Of a stretch of DNA of 64,000 nt, positions 7,479 through 22,447 are shown in pieces. Source of the DNA: Thermoguttaceae bacterium (GTDB lineage: Bacteria > Planctomycetota > Planctomycetia > Pirellulales > Thermoguttaceae); contig JAFRFG010000020.1 of NCBI GenBank assembly GCA_017434455.1, positions 1 to 64,000 on the forward strand, written 5' to 3'. Made by a program: the position numbers and the translations under genes. How positions within the stretch are numbered: the first letter of the stretch is position 1; every line of letters starts with the position of its first letter. The notes under the pieces are model-generated. The model was not told the DNA's origin. It made no database searches and was given only the letters and a program-made list of their open reading frames with translations.

Positions 7479-8330
7479 TCACTGCGTGAAAATATTGATC
7501 CGCGACAGCGCGCCGCGCAGGCGGTGCTCATCAAAAGGCAGGTATTCCGCCACCGTGAAGCCGACTACATCGCAGCCGCCGGAAATCAATTCTAACACCT
7601 CCGTGAGTTTTGGGATTCCCATCTTCCCGCCGCCGGATCCGTCGCCGGCCAACTCCGGGTTGGCGAAATAGGTGGAGTGGAAGAAACGCTCATCCAGGAC
7701 GTCGATATCGAAGTGTACGAGGATATGGCCGAACCGCCCCATAAACTCTTTGATCTGGTCGTCGGACACAAATTCCGAATCCTGAACTTTGAATTCCACC
7801 CCCATATCTTTCAGGTACCGCCGCTGATAAGGATGTAGGGGCTGAAGACCGACATAAAGAACCTCGTCGGGTTTGAACGCCGGGTTTTTCATCTGTTCCG
7901 CCAGCGGTGCGGCGCCATGCCCAAGCAGACTTCCCAGCACCATCGCGTGGGCGTTTGGATAGCCGTCGTTTACCGTCGAAACATCCGGATGCGCGTCGAT
8001 CCAGATGATCCCAGTTTTTTCGTATTTGCCATGCAGATAATCGAAGGGAGCCAGGGAGACCAGACAGCTGCCGCCGATGGTGATAATACGGTCGGGAGAT
8101 TCCGCCGCGATTTTTTCCTGAGCGCTTCTTATACCGGAGAGGACCTCGTCTTCGGCGTAAATCCCGTTGGTGACGCTCTTTTCCCCGCCGTCGGGAGGAA
8201 CCACGTCAACTTGGACAACCGGCTGATTCGCGTTGGGCGGCAGAATATACCGCAGAAGATTCGCCCCGAAATAATAGGTCGGCAGCCCGCCGCCGACATA
8301 GTCGGGATACAGTAATCTGATCGTCTTCAT
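7479..8330 (-). CDS. Arginase/agmatinase-fold protein with altered metal site
   Basis: A 283-residue protein of the ureohydrolase fold. WIDAHPDV (DAHxD) and HFDIDVLD (DxDxxD) supply five of the usual six Mn ligands. The usual GGDHS, which supplies the first His, reads GGSCLVS instead, so the sixth ligand is replaced by Cys or absent. The reaction is therefore uncertain: possibly another amidino substrate or an altered activity. ATGs at 8336 and 8330 are both possible. 8336 overlaps the stop of tag (ATGA), but the GAGGT ribosome site is nine bases from 8330, so I use that. Translational coupling to the glycosylase upstream is likely. Confidence 0.82.
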   Translation of the reverse strand: MKTIRLLYPDYVGGGLPTYYFGANLLRYILPPNANQPVVQVDVVPPDGGEKSVTNGIYAEDEVLSGIRSAQEKIAAESPDRIITIGGSCLVSLAPFDYLHGKYEKTGIIWIDAHPDVSTVNDGYPNAHAMVLGSLLGHGAAPLAEQMKNPAFKPDEVLYVGLQPLHPYQRRYLKDMGVEFKVQDSEFVSDDQIKEFMGRFGHILVHFDIDVLDERFFHSTYFANPELAGDGSGGGKMGIPKLTEVLELISGGCDVVGFTVAEYLPFDEHRLRGALSRINIFTQ

Positions 8331-8332
8331 GG

Positions 8333-8938
8333 TCATTGTACCTCGTGATCCCGCCGTTTTCTCACCGTGGGAAATTCGCTGACAATCCTTTTGTAGCAGG
8401 GGCACTCTTTTTCGTGATCGTTGATGACGCCGCACGCCTGCAGGTGCGAGTAGATCGTCACCGGGCCAACGAACGCAAAGCCGCGCTTTTTGAGGTCTTT
8501 GCTGATCCGCAGCGACAGCCCGTTGCTCACCGGGAACACCCCGGCGCCGTGCCCCTGATAGAGAATGGTCTTCCCTTCGGAAAAAGCCCAGAGGTAATCG
8601 CAGAAGCTCCCAAACTCGCCGCGCACTTGCTGATAACATCGGGCGTTATTGATCACCGCCCGAACCTTGCGTTCGGAGCGGATCATCCCCTCGGCGGCGA
8701 GGACGCGCGCAACATCATCCTCGCCGAAGGCGGCTATCTTGTCGAAGTCGAAGCCGCGCAAGCAGCGCCGGAAGATTTCGCGCTTTTTGAGCATCAGGGC
8801 CCAGCTCAGCCCGCACTGAAGAGACTCCAGGGTCAGGTGCTCGAACATGACCCGATCGTCCCAAACCGGGATTCCCCATTCGGTATCGTGGTAAATTTTA
8901 TAGGCCTCGCTATAGTCGGCCCAGGCGCAGTAAGCCAT
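8333..8938 (-). CDS. tag: DNA-3-methyladenine glycosylase I (copy 1)
   Basis: A 201-residue Tag protein, the usual length. It removes 3-methyladenine from alkylated DNA. MAYCAWAD has the zinc-binding Cys, YHDTEWGIP the next zinc-site His, and TLESLQCGLSW the catalytic-region Glu and adenine-stacking Trp. The HxxxC-type zinc ligands are in NDHEKECPCY. The frame is open to 8989, but homology starts at 8938. The copy at 9008-9613 is a close paralogue, so the gene arose by tandem duplication. It precedes and overlaps the arginase-like gene. Confidence 0.93.
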   Translation of the reverse strand: MAYCAWADYSEAYKIYHDTEWGIPVWDDRVMFEHLTLESLQCGLSWALMLKKREIFRRCLRGFDFDKIAAFGEDDVARVLAAEGMIRSERKVRAVINNARCYQQVRGEFGSFCDYLWAFSEGKTILYQGHGAGVFPVSNGLSLRISKDLKKRGFAFVGPVTIYSHLQACGVINDHEKECPCYKRIVSEFPTVRKRRDHEVQ

Positions 8939-9007
8939 AAATGTTTCGCCGCGAAAAGCGGCGGCGCTGGTGTTTTGTGTGTTGATCAAAAAAACCGCGG
9001 TGAAACG

Positions 9008-9613
9008 TTATTGTACCTCATGATCCCGCCGTTTTCTAACGGTCGGAAACTCGCTGATAATCCTTCGGTAACAGAAGCAGTCCCTGTCGTGGTCGTTGAT
9101 CATGCCGCACGCCTGCAGGTGTGAGTAGACCGTTATCGGGCCGACGAACGTAAAGCCGCGCTTCTTGAGGTCTTTGGCGATCCGCTTCGACAGGCCGTTG
9201 CTCACCGGAATCGCCCCGATGCCGTGCCCCTGATAGAGGATGGTCTTTCCTTCGGTGTAGGCCCAGAGGTAATCGCAGAAGCTCCCAAATTCGGCGCGCA
9301 CTTGCTGAAAACACCGGGCGTTGTTGATCACCGCCCGAACTTTGCGCTCGGAGCGGATCATCCCCTCGGTGCCGAGGATGCGCGCAACATCATCCTCGCC
9401 GTAGGCGGCGATTTTGTCGAAGTCGAAGTCCTCGAAGCAGCGCCAGAAGATGGCGCGCTTTTTGTTTATGAGGTCCCAGCTCAACCCGCACTGCATGCAC
9501 TCCAGCGTCAGGTGCTCGAACATCACCCGGTCGTCGTGTACCGGGATTCCCCACTCGTTATCGTGATACGCTCTGACGGAATCGTTCATCCCGGCCCAGG
9601 TACAGTAACCCAT
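9008..9613 (-). CDS. tag: DNA-3-methyladenine glycosylase I (copy 2)
   Basis: A 201-residue Tag protein very similar to copy 1. It keeps MGYCTWAG, YHDNEWGIP, TLECMQCGLSW and the zinc site NDHDRDCFCY. The C-terminal 17 residues (ISEFPTVRKRRDHEVQ and neighbour) are almost identical in both copies, pointing to recent duplication or gene conversion. Differences are scattered (for example ALMLKKREIFRRC against DLINKKRAIFWRC), as for two maintained genes. It lies 52 bases after the large methylase gene on the same strand, so read-through from the defence operon is possible. Confidence 0.93.
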   Translation of the reverse strand: MGYCTWAGMNDSVRAYHDNEWGIPVHDDRVMFEHLTLECMQCGLSWDLINKKRAIFWRCFEDFDFDKIAAYGEDDVARILGTEGMIRSERKVRAVINNARCFQQVRAEFGSFCDYLWAYTEGKTILYQGHGIGAIPVSNGLSKRIAKDLKKRGFTFVGPITVYSHLQACGMINDHDRDCFCYRRIISEFPTVRKRRDHEVQ

Positions 9614-9665
9614 AGAATGTTTGGCTCCTCTAGCGGCGGCGGCGCTGGTGGTTTAAGGTCAACGG

Positions 9666-12600
9666 TTAATTTCCGGGATCGTTGCCGCCGTAGTCCAGAT
9701 AGAACTTTCGGATCACGGCGTGGGAAGGATAGTACTTCTGCGGATCGTATCCCTCGCCGCAGATTTCCCGGGCGAAGGCGATTTTTTCCTCGCTCTTAAG
9801 TTCATTCTTCTTGACGATCGGGAAGGTCCCCATAATGTAGTCCAGCGCGTCGAGCGGCGTGGGGAAATAACCGGTCAGTCGGTGAATATCGTCGACGGTC
9901 TCCTCGGCGACCGTCGCCTCCGACCAGCCCCCGAAACCGAGGTAAAGCCCGAAGAAGAGGGCGTCGAGCCGGCAGCGCAGTTCAAAACGCTCTCTCGGGT
10001 CCCAGCGGAAGGGCTCGCCCTTGTAGCCGAGCGACTCGGCGAAGGGGCGCATCTCCTCAGATGTGTAGACCAGCTTCAGGACGTGCGGGACGATCTCTTC
10101 GGTGTATGGGCGAAGGCGCTCGGGGGGGAGATGGGGGAGCTGCTTGTAGTAATTGTAGGTCATATGCGTCCCACCGACTTTTTGACGCGCGGCGAAGTCA
10201 TGACAAAACGATGACTCCTCAGCAAAGTAGATCCCCTTTTCTTCATCCGAAATATTGGAGAAAAATACAAGCGGAAGAGTGTGCCCTACAGCAGTCACTG
10301 GCACTGCCGAAGCGATACATGTTCGTTCATTGGTAACGTTTGTAATATCCCTAAACCCGACGAGAAACTTCGGTACCTCGATCCCTTTGTTCACGCAAGA
10401 CGCCGAGATCTTCTCCTCCACATCCGATTCTTCCACCCAGTAGCGCGGCCTCGCCGCCATCTTGGGGTCGCTCAGCCGCGATTCTTTCGTGGTGATCACC
10501 TCCGGCGTGGTTTTCCCGGGGGGAATCTCGAAACCGCTGTGGCGGTGGTTGAACTGGTGGATCATCTTCCCCTCGTACAGGGGAAGATAGATTATTCGCG
10601 AGCCGCCAGCGCCGGGGACGATAAAGCGGTTTCCCTCTAACCGGCCGTGAAGGTCTTCCAGCTGCTGGCGGGTACGGAATTTGTCGGAGTCGTTGGACAT
10701 ATGAAACATAGTAGAAAAGCTCACCCCCCAGGGATTCCCGCCCTCTCCCTGCGCGTCGGCGGAGTACTCGCGCAGGAGGATCGGAACACGGCGGTAGATC
10801 GCTTTGGTCAGCTCGGCGTCGCGCTCTTGCCGAAAGACCGGACAGGTGAGGGTGTTGGGGTTGAGGATCTGGAAATCGTTCTTCGACAGCGTAAAGGTAT
10901 GCCCCTCGGTCTCCAGATCGCTGACGGCGAGGTTAAAGAACGAGAAGCGCGCCTGATGGTCAGAAGCGCCGCTTTTGGCCATTGTTAGGAGGGCGAATTT
11001 CATGCTTCGGTGAACCGAAGGGAAAATTCCTTTGCGGTTCTCAAAGTCGTACAGCGATACCAAACTGTTGGTCTGGATCAGGTCCTGGAAAAACGCGCTG
11101 GTCGTTTTGTCGGTGGCGATCCCGCTTTGGACGATGCACCCCACCCGCCCGCCGGGGGCGATCAGGCGGCGGTTCTCCTCGGCGAAGAGGGTATAGGTGT
11201 TGATATCCCCCCGGCCGCAAAGGGGAAAATTGCCCGAGGTTCGGACGAATACGCTCAGCGCCTCGCTCTTGCGCTTGGCGCGCAGGAAGTCGCGGTAAAG
11301 GGGGGCGTCCTCGGCCTTGAGCCGGTTGATCATTTTCCCGCGCCGGTCTTTATTCACCGCGGCGGCGATTTCCGGGTCGCGCGCGGCGAAGAACTCCTTC
11401 TCCTGCAGTTTAATCTTCTCCCACGGCGGATTGCCTACAACCACATCGAACCCGCCGCGCTGGGGGGTAAAAACCTCGGGGAATTCCAGTTCCCAATGGA
11501 AGAACTGATACTCTTCCCGAAGCGTCTTGAGGGTTTCGCGCTGGTTCTGCGTGAGGTTGAAGATTCCCTTGTTTTGAACACCGCGCAGATCGTCGTGGGT
11601 GGGGGGATCGTCCCGATCATCTTTCTTCGGCCAGAGGAAGGCGGCCGACCAAAGATCGAAGAGATCTTTATCCCTGCGGTGCTTCTCCCCTTTAAGATAG
11701 ACGTCGTATCGCGCGCTTTTCGTCTCGTAGTCGTCGGCGGTCTCGTTCGCGGCCGAATCGATCGCGGCGAGCGCCTCGGGGCTTTCGGATTCGGCTTCAG
11801 CTTGGCGGTCCGGCTCAAGTTCCAGATCGCGGTATCCGTCGCGCCGGCCGGCGTTGGCTTTCTTAAGCTGAGCGCAAAGCGCCTTGCTGTCCCCCTCCAG
11901 CGGGGTGTACGCCCCGTCGGGGATCCCCTGTTTCACCAGGTCGCGCCACGCCCCCAGGAAAGTATTCCCGCAGCGGATACGGTGGTCGAGGAACATCATC
12001 GCCTTGTTCGGGACCATCGACTCGATCCAGAGCGAGACCTTGCACAGCTCCACCGCCATCGGGTTGATGTCGGCGCCGTAGATACAGTGGGCGATCACGT
12101 CGCGCACCCCCTGGCGGTACGCTTCCCCGGTCGGGGAACTTTCGCCGGAGCGGATCTGCGCCAGGCGGTGCCCCATCCGATGGGCGGCGCCCAACAGGAA
12201 GTGCCCGCTGCCGCAGGTCGGGTCGCAGACCTTCATCGAGAGGATCGCCTCGATCTGGGCCTTCTTGGTTTTTGCGGCGCGCAGGCGCTGTTCCATCACC
12301 GGGACTAACGCCGACTCGACCAGCGAGGCGACCAGCTCCGGCGGGGTGTAGTAGCTGCCGGAGGTCTTGCGCTCGTTGCCGGAGACCCCGTCGCTTAAGT
12401 CAAAATCGCCTGTGTCGCGGTGGGGGCGCATCTCCAGAAGCGCCTCGTAGATGCTCCCGAGTTCCTCGGTCCCGAGGTTCTTGTAGTTGACACTCTGGCG
12501 GCAGCCGTTGATATCGGTGTACGCCAACAGCCAGACGGCGGCCATCAATGAACTGTTATCGAGCGACGCTTCGTCGAGATGGGGGGTGAATTGTGGGCTA

Positions 12601-13889
12601 AAAAGCGTCGAGCCGAGGGCGGGGACGCCGAGCCGCTCCTCACCGGAAGCGAAGCGTCGGAAGATATCCCGCAGGGCGATCCAGAGGTCTTTCTCCCGCC
12701 CCCCGACTTTGGGCGCCATCGCGCGGAAGCGATTCATCGAGTAGAACTTGTCGTAGATCAGGCGCTTTTCTTTTGAGACCTCTGGGCCGAAGATCAGATC
12801 CCGATCCTCGGCGATGAAAAGGAAGATGATCCGGTAGACCAGCCGCAAAAGCTCGTGGTAAAAGTCTTGAAGCGTCAGCGAGCCGCTCTCAAACTTTTGT
12901 TTTATAAAATCGTTGTCCGGGTGCGTTAAGAACCCCCGGCCCAAATGCTTGATCGCCTCGCGGACGCCGACGCGCAGGGTATCGTAGACGCGAACCCCCT
13001 CGATGCGCGCCGCGGCGCGGTATTTCTCCAGATAACAGGTCGAGGTGACCACCGCCGGGCCGGCGGCGCCTTCGGTATCCTCCCCTTCATCGTCACCGTT
13101 TTCGTCACCGGCGCTGTCGTCGTCCTCGCCGCTTGGCTCGGCGCCGCCGACAGAAACCGCCTCGTCGATCGGCCGCAGCCGCGAGGCATGGCACAGAAGG
13201 TAGAAGAGGGAGAAATCGCCGTAAAAGTCGCCGTCGAAGATCGTCTCCAGATCGAACTCGACGAACGCCGGGCGCGCCACCGAGGGGTTCTCGCGAAGGA
13301 GGCGAAGCCGCAAGCCGTTGGTGAGGATTCCCCAAAGGACGCCGCCGCGCTGGTTGAGGTACTCCTGAGCGAGCGACATCGGCGAGCGGGCACAGGACGG
13401 ATCGCGCTTGTCGAGGTCCTGACGGAAAGAGACTATGTGAACCGGGACCGTCTTTTGGCCGGAGGCGGCGAAAAACATCGCCGAGTGGGAAATGGGGTAG
13501 GCCGTTTCGCCGATTGTTTGCGGGGCCTCATCGGCACGCAGCTGATAGCCGAGCCCGGTAGCCAGAAGCGCCTTGAGCCACAGATCGTAGGTCGCCTTCG
13601 CGCCGGAAGCGTCTTTGGGGAGGGATTTGGCCTGGGCACGGAATTTCTTCCACGCCTGTTTTAAGTTCTCCCAAACCTCGGTCGCCTTTTCGTTGATCGT
13701 CTGGTTCTCGAAAAGCCCGTAATCCTCGCTGGTCAGCCCCTCGATCGAAGGGTCGCCGACCGCGATCTTCGATAAAAGCTCCAGGGGGAGGAGTTCCCCC
13801 TCGACACGGATGTTCGAGAAACCGCCGGCGGCGCGGCGGCGCTTTTGAGCGGCGGGGCTTTTTTGGGTGTTGGTTGTTTTGCGAGCCAT
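9666..13889 (-). CDS. Large adenine-specific DNA methylase (DrmMI / Eco57I-type)
   Basis: A 1407-residue protein. SAM motif I is DPTCGSGHF (about 555-563), with ADINP near 607 and the N6-adenine motif NPPW near 820-823. SGSYYTPPELV just before motif I is typical of Eco57I/PglX-type methylases. The N-terminal 500 residues hold an alpha-helical region with a D/E/G-rich linker at about 253-275. No clear PD-(D/E)XK nuclease was seen at the N-terminus. The C-terminal part is probably target recognition. With the SNF2 and DUF1998 helicase genes upstream it forms a DISARM-like module, where the methylase marks self DNA. It is the last gene of the three, 69 bases after the SNF2 gene. Confidence 0.88.
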   Translation of the reverse strand: MARKTTNTQKSPAAQKRRRAAGGFSNIRVEGELLPLELLSKIAVGDPSIEGLTSEDYGLFENQTINEKATEVWENLKQAWKKFRAQAKSLPKDASGAKATYDLWLKALLATGLGYQLRADEAPQTIGETAYPISHSAMFFAASGQKTVPVHIVSFRQDLDKRDPSCARSPMSLAQEYLNQRGGVLWGILTNGLRLRLLRENPSVARPAFVEFDLETIFDGDFYGDFSLFYLLCHASRLRPIDEAVSVGGAEPSGEDDDSAGDENGDDEGEDTEGAAGPAVVTSTCYLEKYRAAARIEGVRVYDTLRVGVREAIKHLGRGFLTHPDNDFIKQKFESGSLTLQDFYHELLRLVYRIIFLFIAEDRDLIFGPEVSKEKRLIYDKFYSMNRFRAMAPKVGGREKDLWIALRDIFRRFASGEERLGVPALGSTLFSPQFTPHLDEASLDNSSLMAAVWLLAYTDINGCRQSVNYKNLGTEELGSIYEALLEMRPHRDTGDFDLSDGVSGNERKTSGSYYTPPELVASLVESALVPVMEQRLRAAKTKKAQIEAILSMKVCDPTCGSGHFLLGAAHRMGHRLAQIRSGESSPTGEAYRQGVRDVIAHCIYGADINPMAVELCKVSLWIESMVPNKAMMFLDHRIRCGNTFLGAWRDLVKQGIPDGAYTPLEGDSKALCAQLKKANAGRRDGYRDLELEPDRQAEAESESPEALAAIDSAANETADDYETKSARYDVYLKGEKHRRDKDLFDLWSAAFLWPKKDDRDDPPTHDDLRGVQNKGIFNLTQNQRETLKTLREEYQFFHWELEFPEVFTPQRGGFDVVVGNPPWEKIKLQEKEFFAARDPEIAAAVNKDRRGKMINRLKAEDAPLYRDFLRAKRKSEALSVFVRTSGNFPLCGRGDINTYTLFAEENRRLIAPGGRVGCIVQSGIATDKTTSAFFQDLIQTNSLVSLYDFENRKGIFPSVHRSMKFALLTMAKSGASDHQARFSFFNLAVSDLETEGHTFTLSKNDFQILNPNTLTCPVFRQERDAELTKAIYRRVPILLREYSADAQGEGGNPWGVSFSTMFHMSNDSDKFRTRQQLEDLHGRLEGNRFIVPGAGGSRIIYLPLYEGKMIHQFNHRHSGFEIPPGKTTPEVITTKESRLSDPKMAARPRYWVEESDVEEKISASCVNKGIEVPKFLVGFRDITNVTNERTCIASAVPVTAVGHTLPLVFFSNISDEEKGIYFAEESSFCHDFAARQKVGGTHMTYNYYKQLPHLPPERLRPYTEEIVPHVLKLVYTSEEMRPFAESLGYKGEPFRWDPRERFELRCRLDALFFGLYLGFGGWSEATVAEETVDDIHRLTGYFPTPLDALDYIMGTFPIVKKNELKSEEKIAFAREICGEGYDPQKYYPSHAVIRKFYLDYGGNDPGN

Positions 13890-13958
13890 AGATCGCGGTA
13901 TGGTGATATGGGTTAACGGTGTTGTTTGTGTTGGAAAATACCCGTTCGGGAGAGCCGG

Positions 13959-16874
13959 TTACTCCCCCGAGGGGAAGAGGAGATAAACCCCGAGCCAGTC
14001 GGGCTCCTCGGCCCGGACTTGGCAGTCAAAGACCGATTTGGACCCTCGCGTCTCGACATCTCTGACGCGCTGATGGGAATCGCGAAGCTGCTCGGCCCAT
14101 TGGTCGGCCAGCGAGCGAAGCGGGGGGCAGAGATTGTTGTAGGCGCCCAGAACAATGCCGAGCCATTTTTCGGCGTCGGCTTTTTCGACGTTGTCGGTCG
14201 GTTTGGCGGCCAGCAGCTTCGCGAGTTCCTCTTCCGGGAGCCAATCGGGCTCGTCGGCCGGAAAGCCGACAAAGCGGATATCCGAGGCGAGGATCTCTTT
14301 GTCGATCGCCCCCCCCTTCTCTTGCGGTTTCGTCCAGGTGATATGGTAGCGGCAGCGCAATAGAAGGATCGTCGTGATCTGGTCGACCAGGTCGGTCCGA
14401 AACGCTCCGCAGCGCCGCGCCGCGGCATGCGGAGCGTCGGAGAGGGCGCCGTTGATGACGAAGTCGGCCAGGCGCTCGACCAGGGGGTGCGTGCGGCAGA
14501 TAAGCTCCTCGTCGGCACCAACCGGAGCGCCAAAGCGAAGGCGTACCCCATCGGAGGCCAAATCGGCGGGAAGGCAGCGGCGAAGTTCCCGGTCGGCGCC
14601 GGAGAAATCAACCTCGTAGGTGACATCCTCTTTGTCGGGAACAGTCTTTTCGGCGATGGACGCGTGAGAGCGCCTGAGCAGATTGAGGACAAATTCCCGC
14701 ACTTCATCTTCGGTGCCGATCGATTTATCGACGGCGGCCAGTTCGGGGCGGAGGGTCTCGATCTGGCGGCGGATCGGGTTCTGGGCGAAGATCGACGCGC
14801 GGTTTTTGCGCATCGTCTCGGCGTCGTAATCCCAGTCGGTGTAGATATCTTCCATTTCGGGGAGAATCCCGGTCCGCTCGACTGGGGCGTCGCCTTTTAG
14901 GTCGAGCCCTTTGAAGATCGCCCGGGCGACCTCGTCGGGCCGCGCCGGCAGCGGGACCATCACCCCGGTATCCCCTTTGATCTCTTGGTACTTCTTGATG
15001 ATTTTCTTAAGGATCAGGCCGTCGATCCCGTTGTCGCCGCCGTAGATCGTCAGGCGCCTTACCTTGGGGGACTTCTGGCCGAAGCGGTCGACGCGTCCCT
15101 CGCGCTGCTCGTGGCGGGTCGGGTTCCAGCTGAGGTCATAATGAACCGCCGCGTCGAAACTCTCCTGAAGGTTGATCCCCTCGGAGAGGCAGTCGGTGCA
15201 GACCAGGACCCGTTTGGGTTCGCGGGAGAGATCCTCGATTCGGCGCTCCCGCTCCTCCGGGGGGAGATGGCCGGTGACGCTGATCACCTCGGTATTTTTG
15301 AGCAGCCGGCGCAGCTGGCCGCAGAGATATTCCGCCGTGGCGATATAGCGGCAGAAGACGATCGGCGAGTACCCATCCTTGAGGAGCCGTTTGATCTCTT
15401 TGGCCGCCATAAGAAGTTTCGGGTCGGCCTGGCCCTTTAAGGCGTCGGCCGCGGCGGCCATTCGCTCTAACATCGCGGCGTTTTCGTTCGATTGGCCGGG
15501 GAAGGCGCCCGGCGCCGTTCGGTCGCCGGCGGCGTCTTCCTCCTCGGCGCCGATATCGAGAATCGCGTCACGGCCGGCCTGCTCGACTTCCTCGTCGGTG
15601 AGGTCCAGGTTCTCGACACGGTGGCGCAGGGTCGCCGCGGCCGCCGCGGGGCTCGACGCCAAGGCGCGCAAAAGCGCCAGCGCCGACCACCAGCGAAGCC
15701 GCCGATGGCGCTCTTGGCCGGTTTGGTCGCTGATCAGCTCCCGAGCGTAGGCCAGGGCGCAGTCGAACAGATCGCGGTAGGCGGGGGTCAGTTTCCAGGA
15801 GAGGTCTTTGGAGAGAGACTCGGGAAAATGGGTCTTTTGATCAAACTGCTCGATATCTTGCCGCCGCCGCTGGATGTAGTACCGGGCGATCTGCTCGCGG
15901 GCGTGGCGGTTGGAATCGCCGGTGAGGTCTTCGGGGATATTCTCGAAACTTTCACGCAGCAGTGACAGCAGCGAACGGAAGGCATAGCTTTTGCCCGAGT
16001 GCGGGGTCGCCGTCAGAAGAAGTATGTGGCGGCTGGGATCGGCGCACAGATCTTTGGCGAGCCGGTGGCGCTGATGCTTTCCCGTACCGGCGGTGACGCT
16101 GACCGTGTGCGCCTCGTCGATGACGATCATCTCCGGAGCCGAGGCGAGGAACGACTCGCGGCGCCTTTGGTTCTTGATGTAATCGATCGAGACGATCGTA
16201 TAGGGGTACTCGTCGAAGAGGGAACGCCCCGGCGGCAGGCCTCGCTCCAGGCGGGCGGCGGTGCTGGGGAGAACCACCTTCGCCTCGAGGCGGAATTTCT
16301 CGCGCAGTTCCTTTTCCCACTGCGGCGCCAGGTGAGGGGGACACACGACGCTGAAGCGCTCGATCTCCTCGCGGTCGATCAGCTCGCGGATGATCAGACC
16401 GGCCTCGACCGTCTTGCCGACCCCGACGTCGTCGGCGATCAAAAGACGAACCGTCTTTTGGCGAAGGGCCATCATCAGCGGGACAAACTGATACGATCGA
16501 GGGGTGAAGTTCAGCCGGCCGAAGGAGCGAAACGGCCCGGCGCAGTCGCGCAGGGAAAAGCGGAACGCGTCGCGCAGCAGGCGCCCGGAAAGATAATCGC
16601 CCCGCTGCGCCTTCGGATCGGGGGGCAAAAAACTCGCCTGTTCGACTTTGTCCAGTCCCAAGAGGACGGCGGTCTCTTCCTCGGGGGAGCCGCAGACCGG
16701 ACGGATTTTTAGAAGCGTTTCCCCGCTTCCGGGCAGGACAATCCAGTCGCGCTGGCGAACGCGCACCAGCGACCCGGCGGGATAGTTAAACGGCGGCAAT
16801 GGACCCTCTTTGGGGAGGGAGCAGTCCGGAGGAGTTTCGCCACCCGGGATATTGTTGACGTAGATTTGGCTCAT
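13959..16874 (-). CDS. SNF2-family helicase/translocase, DrmD/HepA-like
   Basis: A 971-residue superfamily 2 protein. The N-terminal region resembles HepA/DrmD (LVRVRQRDWIVLPG...). Walker A is DDVGVGKT (about 148-155), the Walker B box is DEAH (about 253-256), and motif III is LLLTATPHSGK. Motif V/VI is SEGINLQ ... HEQREGRVDRFGQ. The C-terminal 350 residues are alpha-helical and of unknown role. DISARM DrmD and related translocases pair with the adenine methylase and DUF1998 helicase; the same association is seen here. It is expected to track along DNA. It lies 50 bases after the stop of the helicase-nuclease gene. Confidence 0.88.
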   Translation of the reverse strand: MSQIYVNNIPGGETPPDCSLPKEGPLPPFNYPAGSLVRVRQRDWIVLPGSGETLLKIRPVCGSPEEETAVLLGLDKVEQASFLPPDPKAQRGDYLSGRLLRDAFRFSLRDCAGPFRSFGRLNFTPRSYQFVPLMMALRQKTVRLLIADDVGVGKTVEAGLIIRELIDREEIERFSVVCPPHLAPQWEKELREKFRLEAKVVLPSTAARLERGLPPGRSLFDEYPYTIVSIDYIKNQRRRESFLASAPEMIVIDEAHTVSVTAGTGKHQRHRLAKDLCADPSRHILLLTATPHSGKSYAFRSLLSLLRESFENIPEDLTGDSNRHAREQIARYYIQRRRQDIEQFDQKTHFPESLSKDLSWKLTPAYRDLFDCALAYARELISDQTGQERHRRLRWWSALALLRALASSPAAAAATLRHRVENLDLTDEEVEQAGRDAILDIGAEEEDAAGDRTAPGAFPGQSNENAAMLERMAAAADALKGQADPKLLMAAKEIKRLLKDGYSPIVFCRYIATAEYLCGQLRRLLKNTEVISVTGHLPPEERERRIEDLSREPKRVLVCTDCLSEGINLQESFDAAVHYDLSWNPTRHEQREGRVDRFGQKSPKVRRLTIYGGDNGIDGLILKKIIKKYQEIKGDTGVMVPLPARPDEVARAIFKGLDLKGDAPVERTGILPEMEDIYTDWDYDAETMRKNRASIFAQNPIRRQIETLRPELAAVDKSIGTEDEVREFVLNLLRRSHASIAEKTVPDKEDVTYEVDFSGADRELRRCLPADLASDGVRLRFGAPVGADEELICRTHPLVERLADFVINGALSDAPHAAARRCGAFRTDLVDQITTILLLRCRYHITWTKPQEKGGAIDKEILASDIRFVGFPADEPDWLPEEELAKLLAAKPTDNVEKADAEKWLGIVLGAYNNLCPPLRSLADQWAEQLRDSHQRVRDVETRGSKSVFDCQVRAEEPDWLGVYLLFPSGE

Positions 16875-16924
16875 GGAATGAATATTTTCTTGTTGTGTGA
16901 TGCGGCGCTTTTTGTCGCGGGTGA

Positions 16925-22261
<5,337 letters not shown>

Positions 22262-22345
22262 AGCCGCTTTCACCGGTCACGAAGAATGGCCGCCGGGGGC
22301 AAAAAGCGCGGCGTCCCTTTAAAAACACTATCCCCCCACATTATT

Positions 22346-22375
22346 ATTATAGGGAACAAGATAATCAATAGGCAA
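22346..22375 (-). promoter_or_regulatory. Sigma-70-type promoter of the defence operon
   Basis: On the minus strand, -35 TTGCCT (22370-22375), an 18-base spacer and a perfect -10 TATAAT (22346-22351). Transcription would start near 22340, giving a leader of about 75 bases before the helicase start at 22261. Confidence 0.55.
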
Positions 22376-22430
22376 ATATATTCCCGGCAAAGTTCCCCCG
22401 GGCGGTTTTTTTGCCCCCGGGTCGGGGAAG

Positions 22431-22447
22431 TGGACAGTATCTGTCCA
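22431..22447. promoter_or_regulatory. Perfect palindrome, putative operator
   Basis: TGGACAG-TAT-CTGTCCA, seven perfect arms around three bases. It lies 55 bases upstream of the -35 box of the defence operon and would suit a dimeric regulator. No regulator gene is adjacent. Confidence 0.5.

Noticed and set aside
8331..8639. N-terminal extension of the arginase-like protein
   Set aside because: These codons overlap tag in another frame and show no similarity to ureohydrolases; the ATG at 8330 has a ribosome site.
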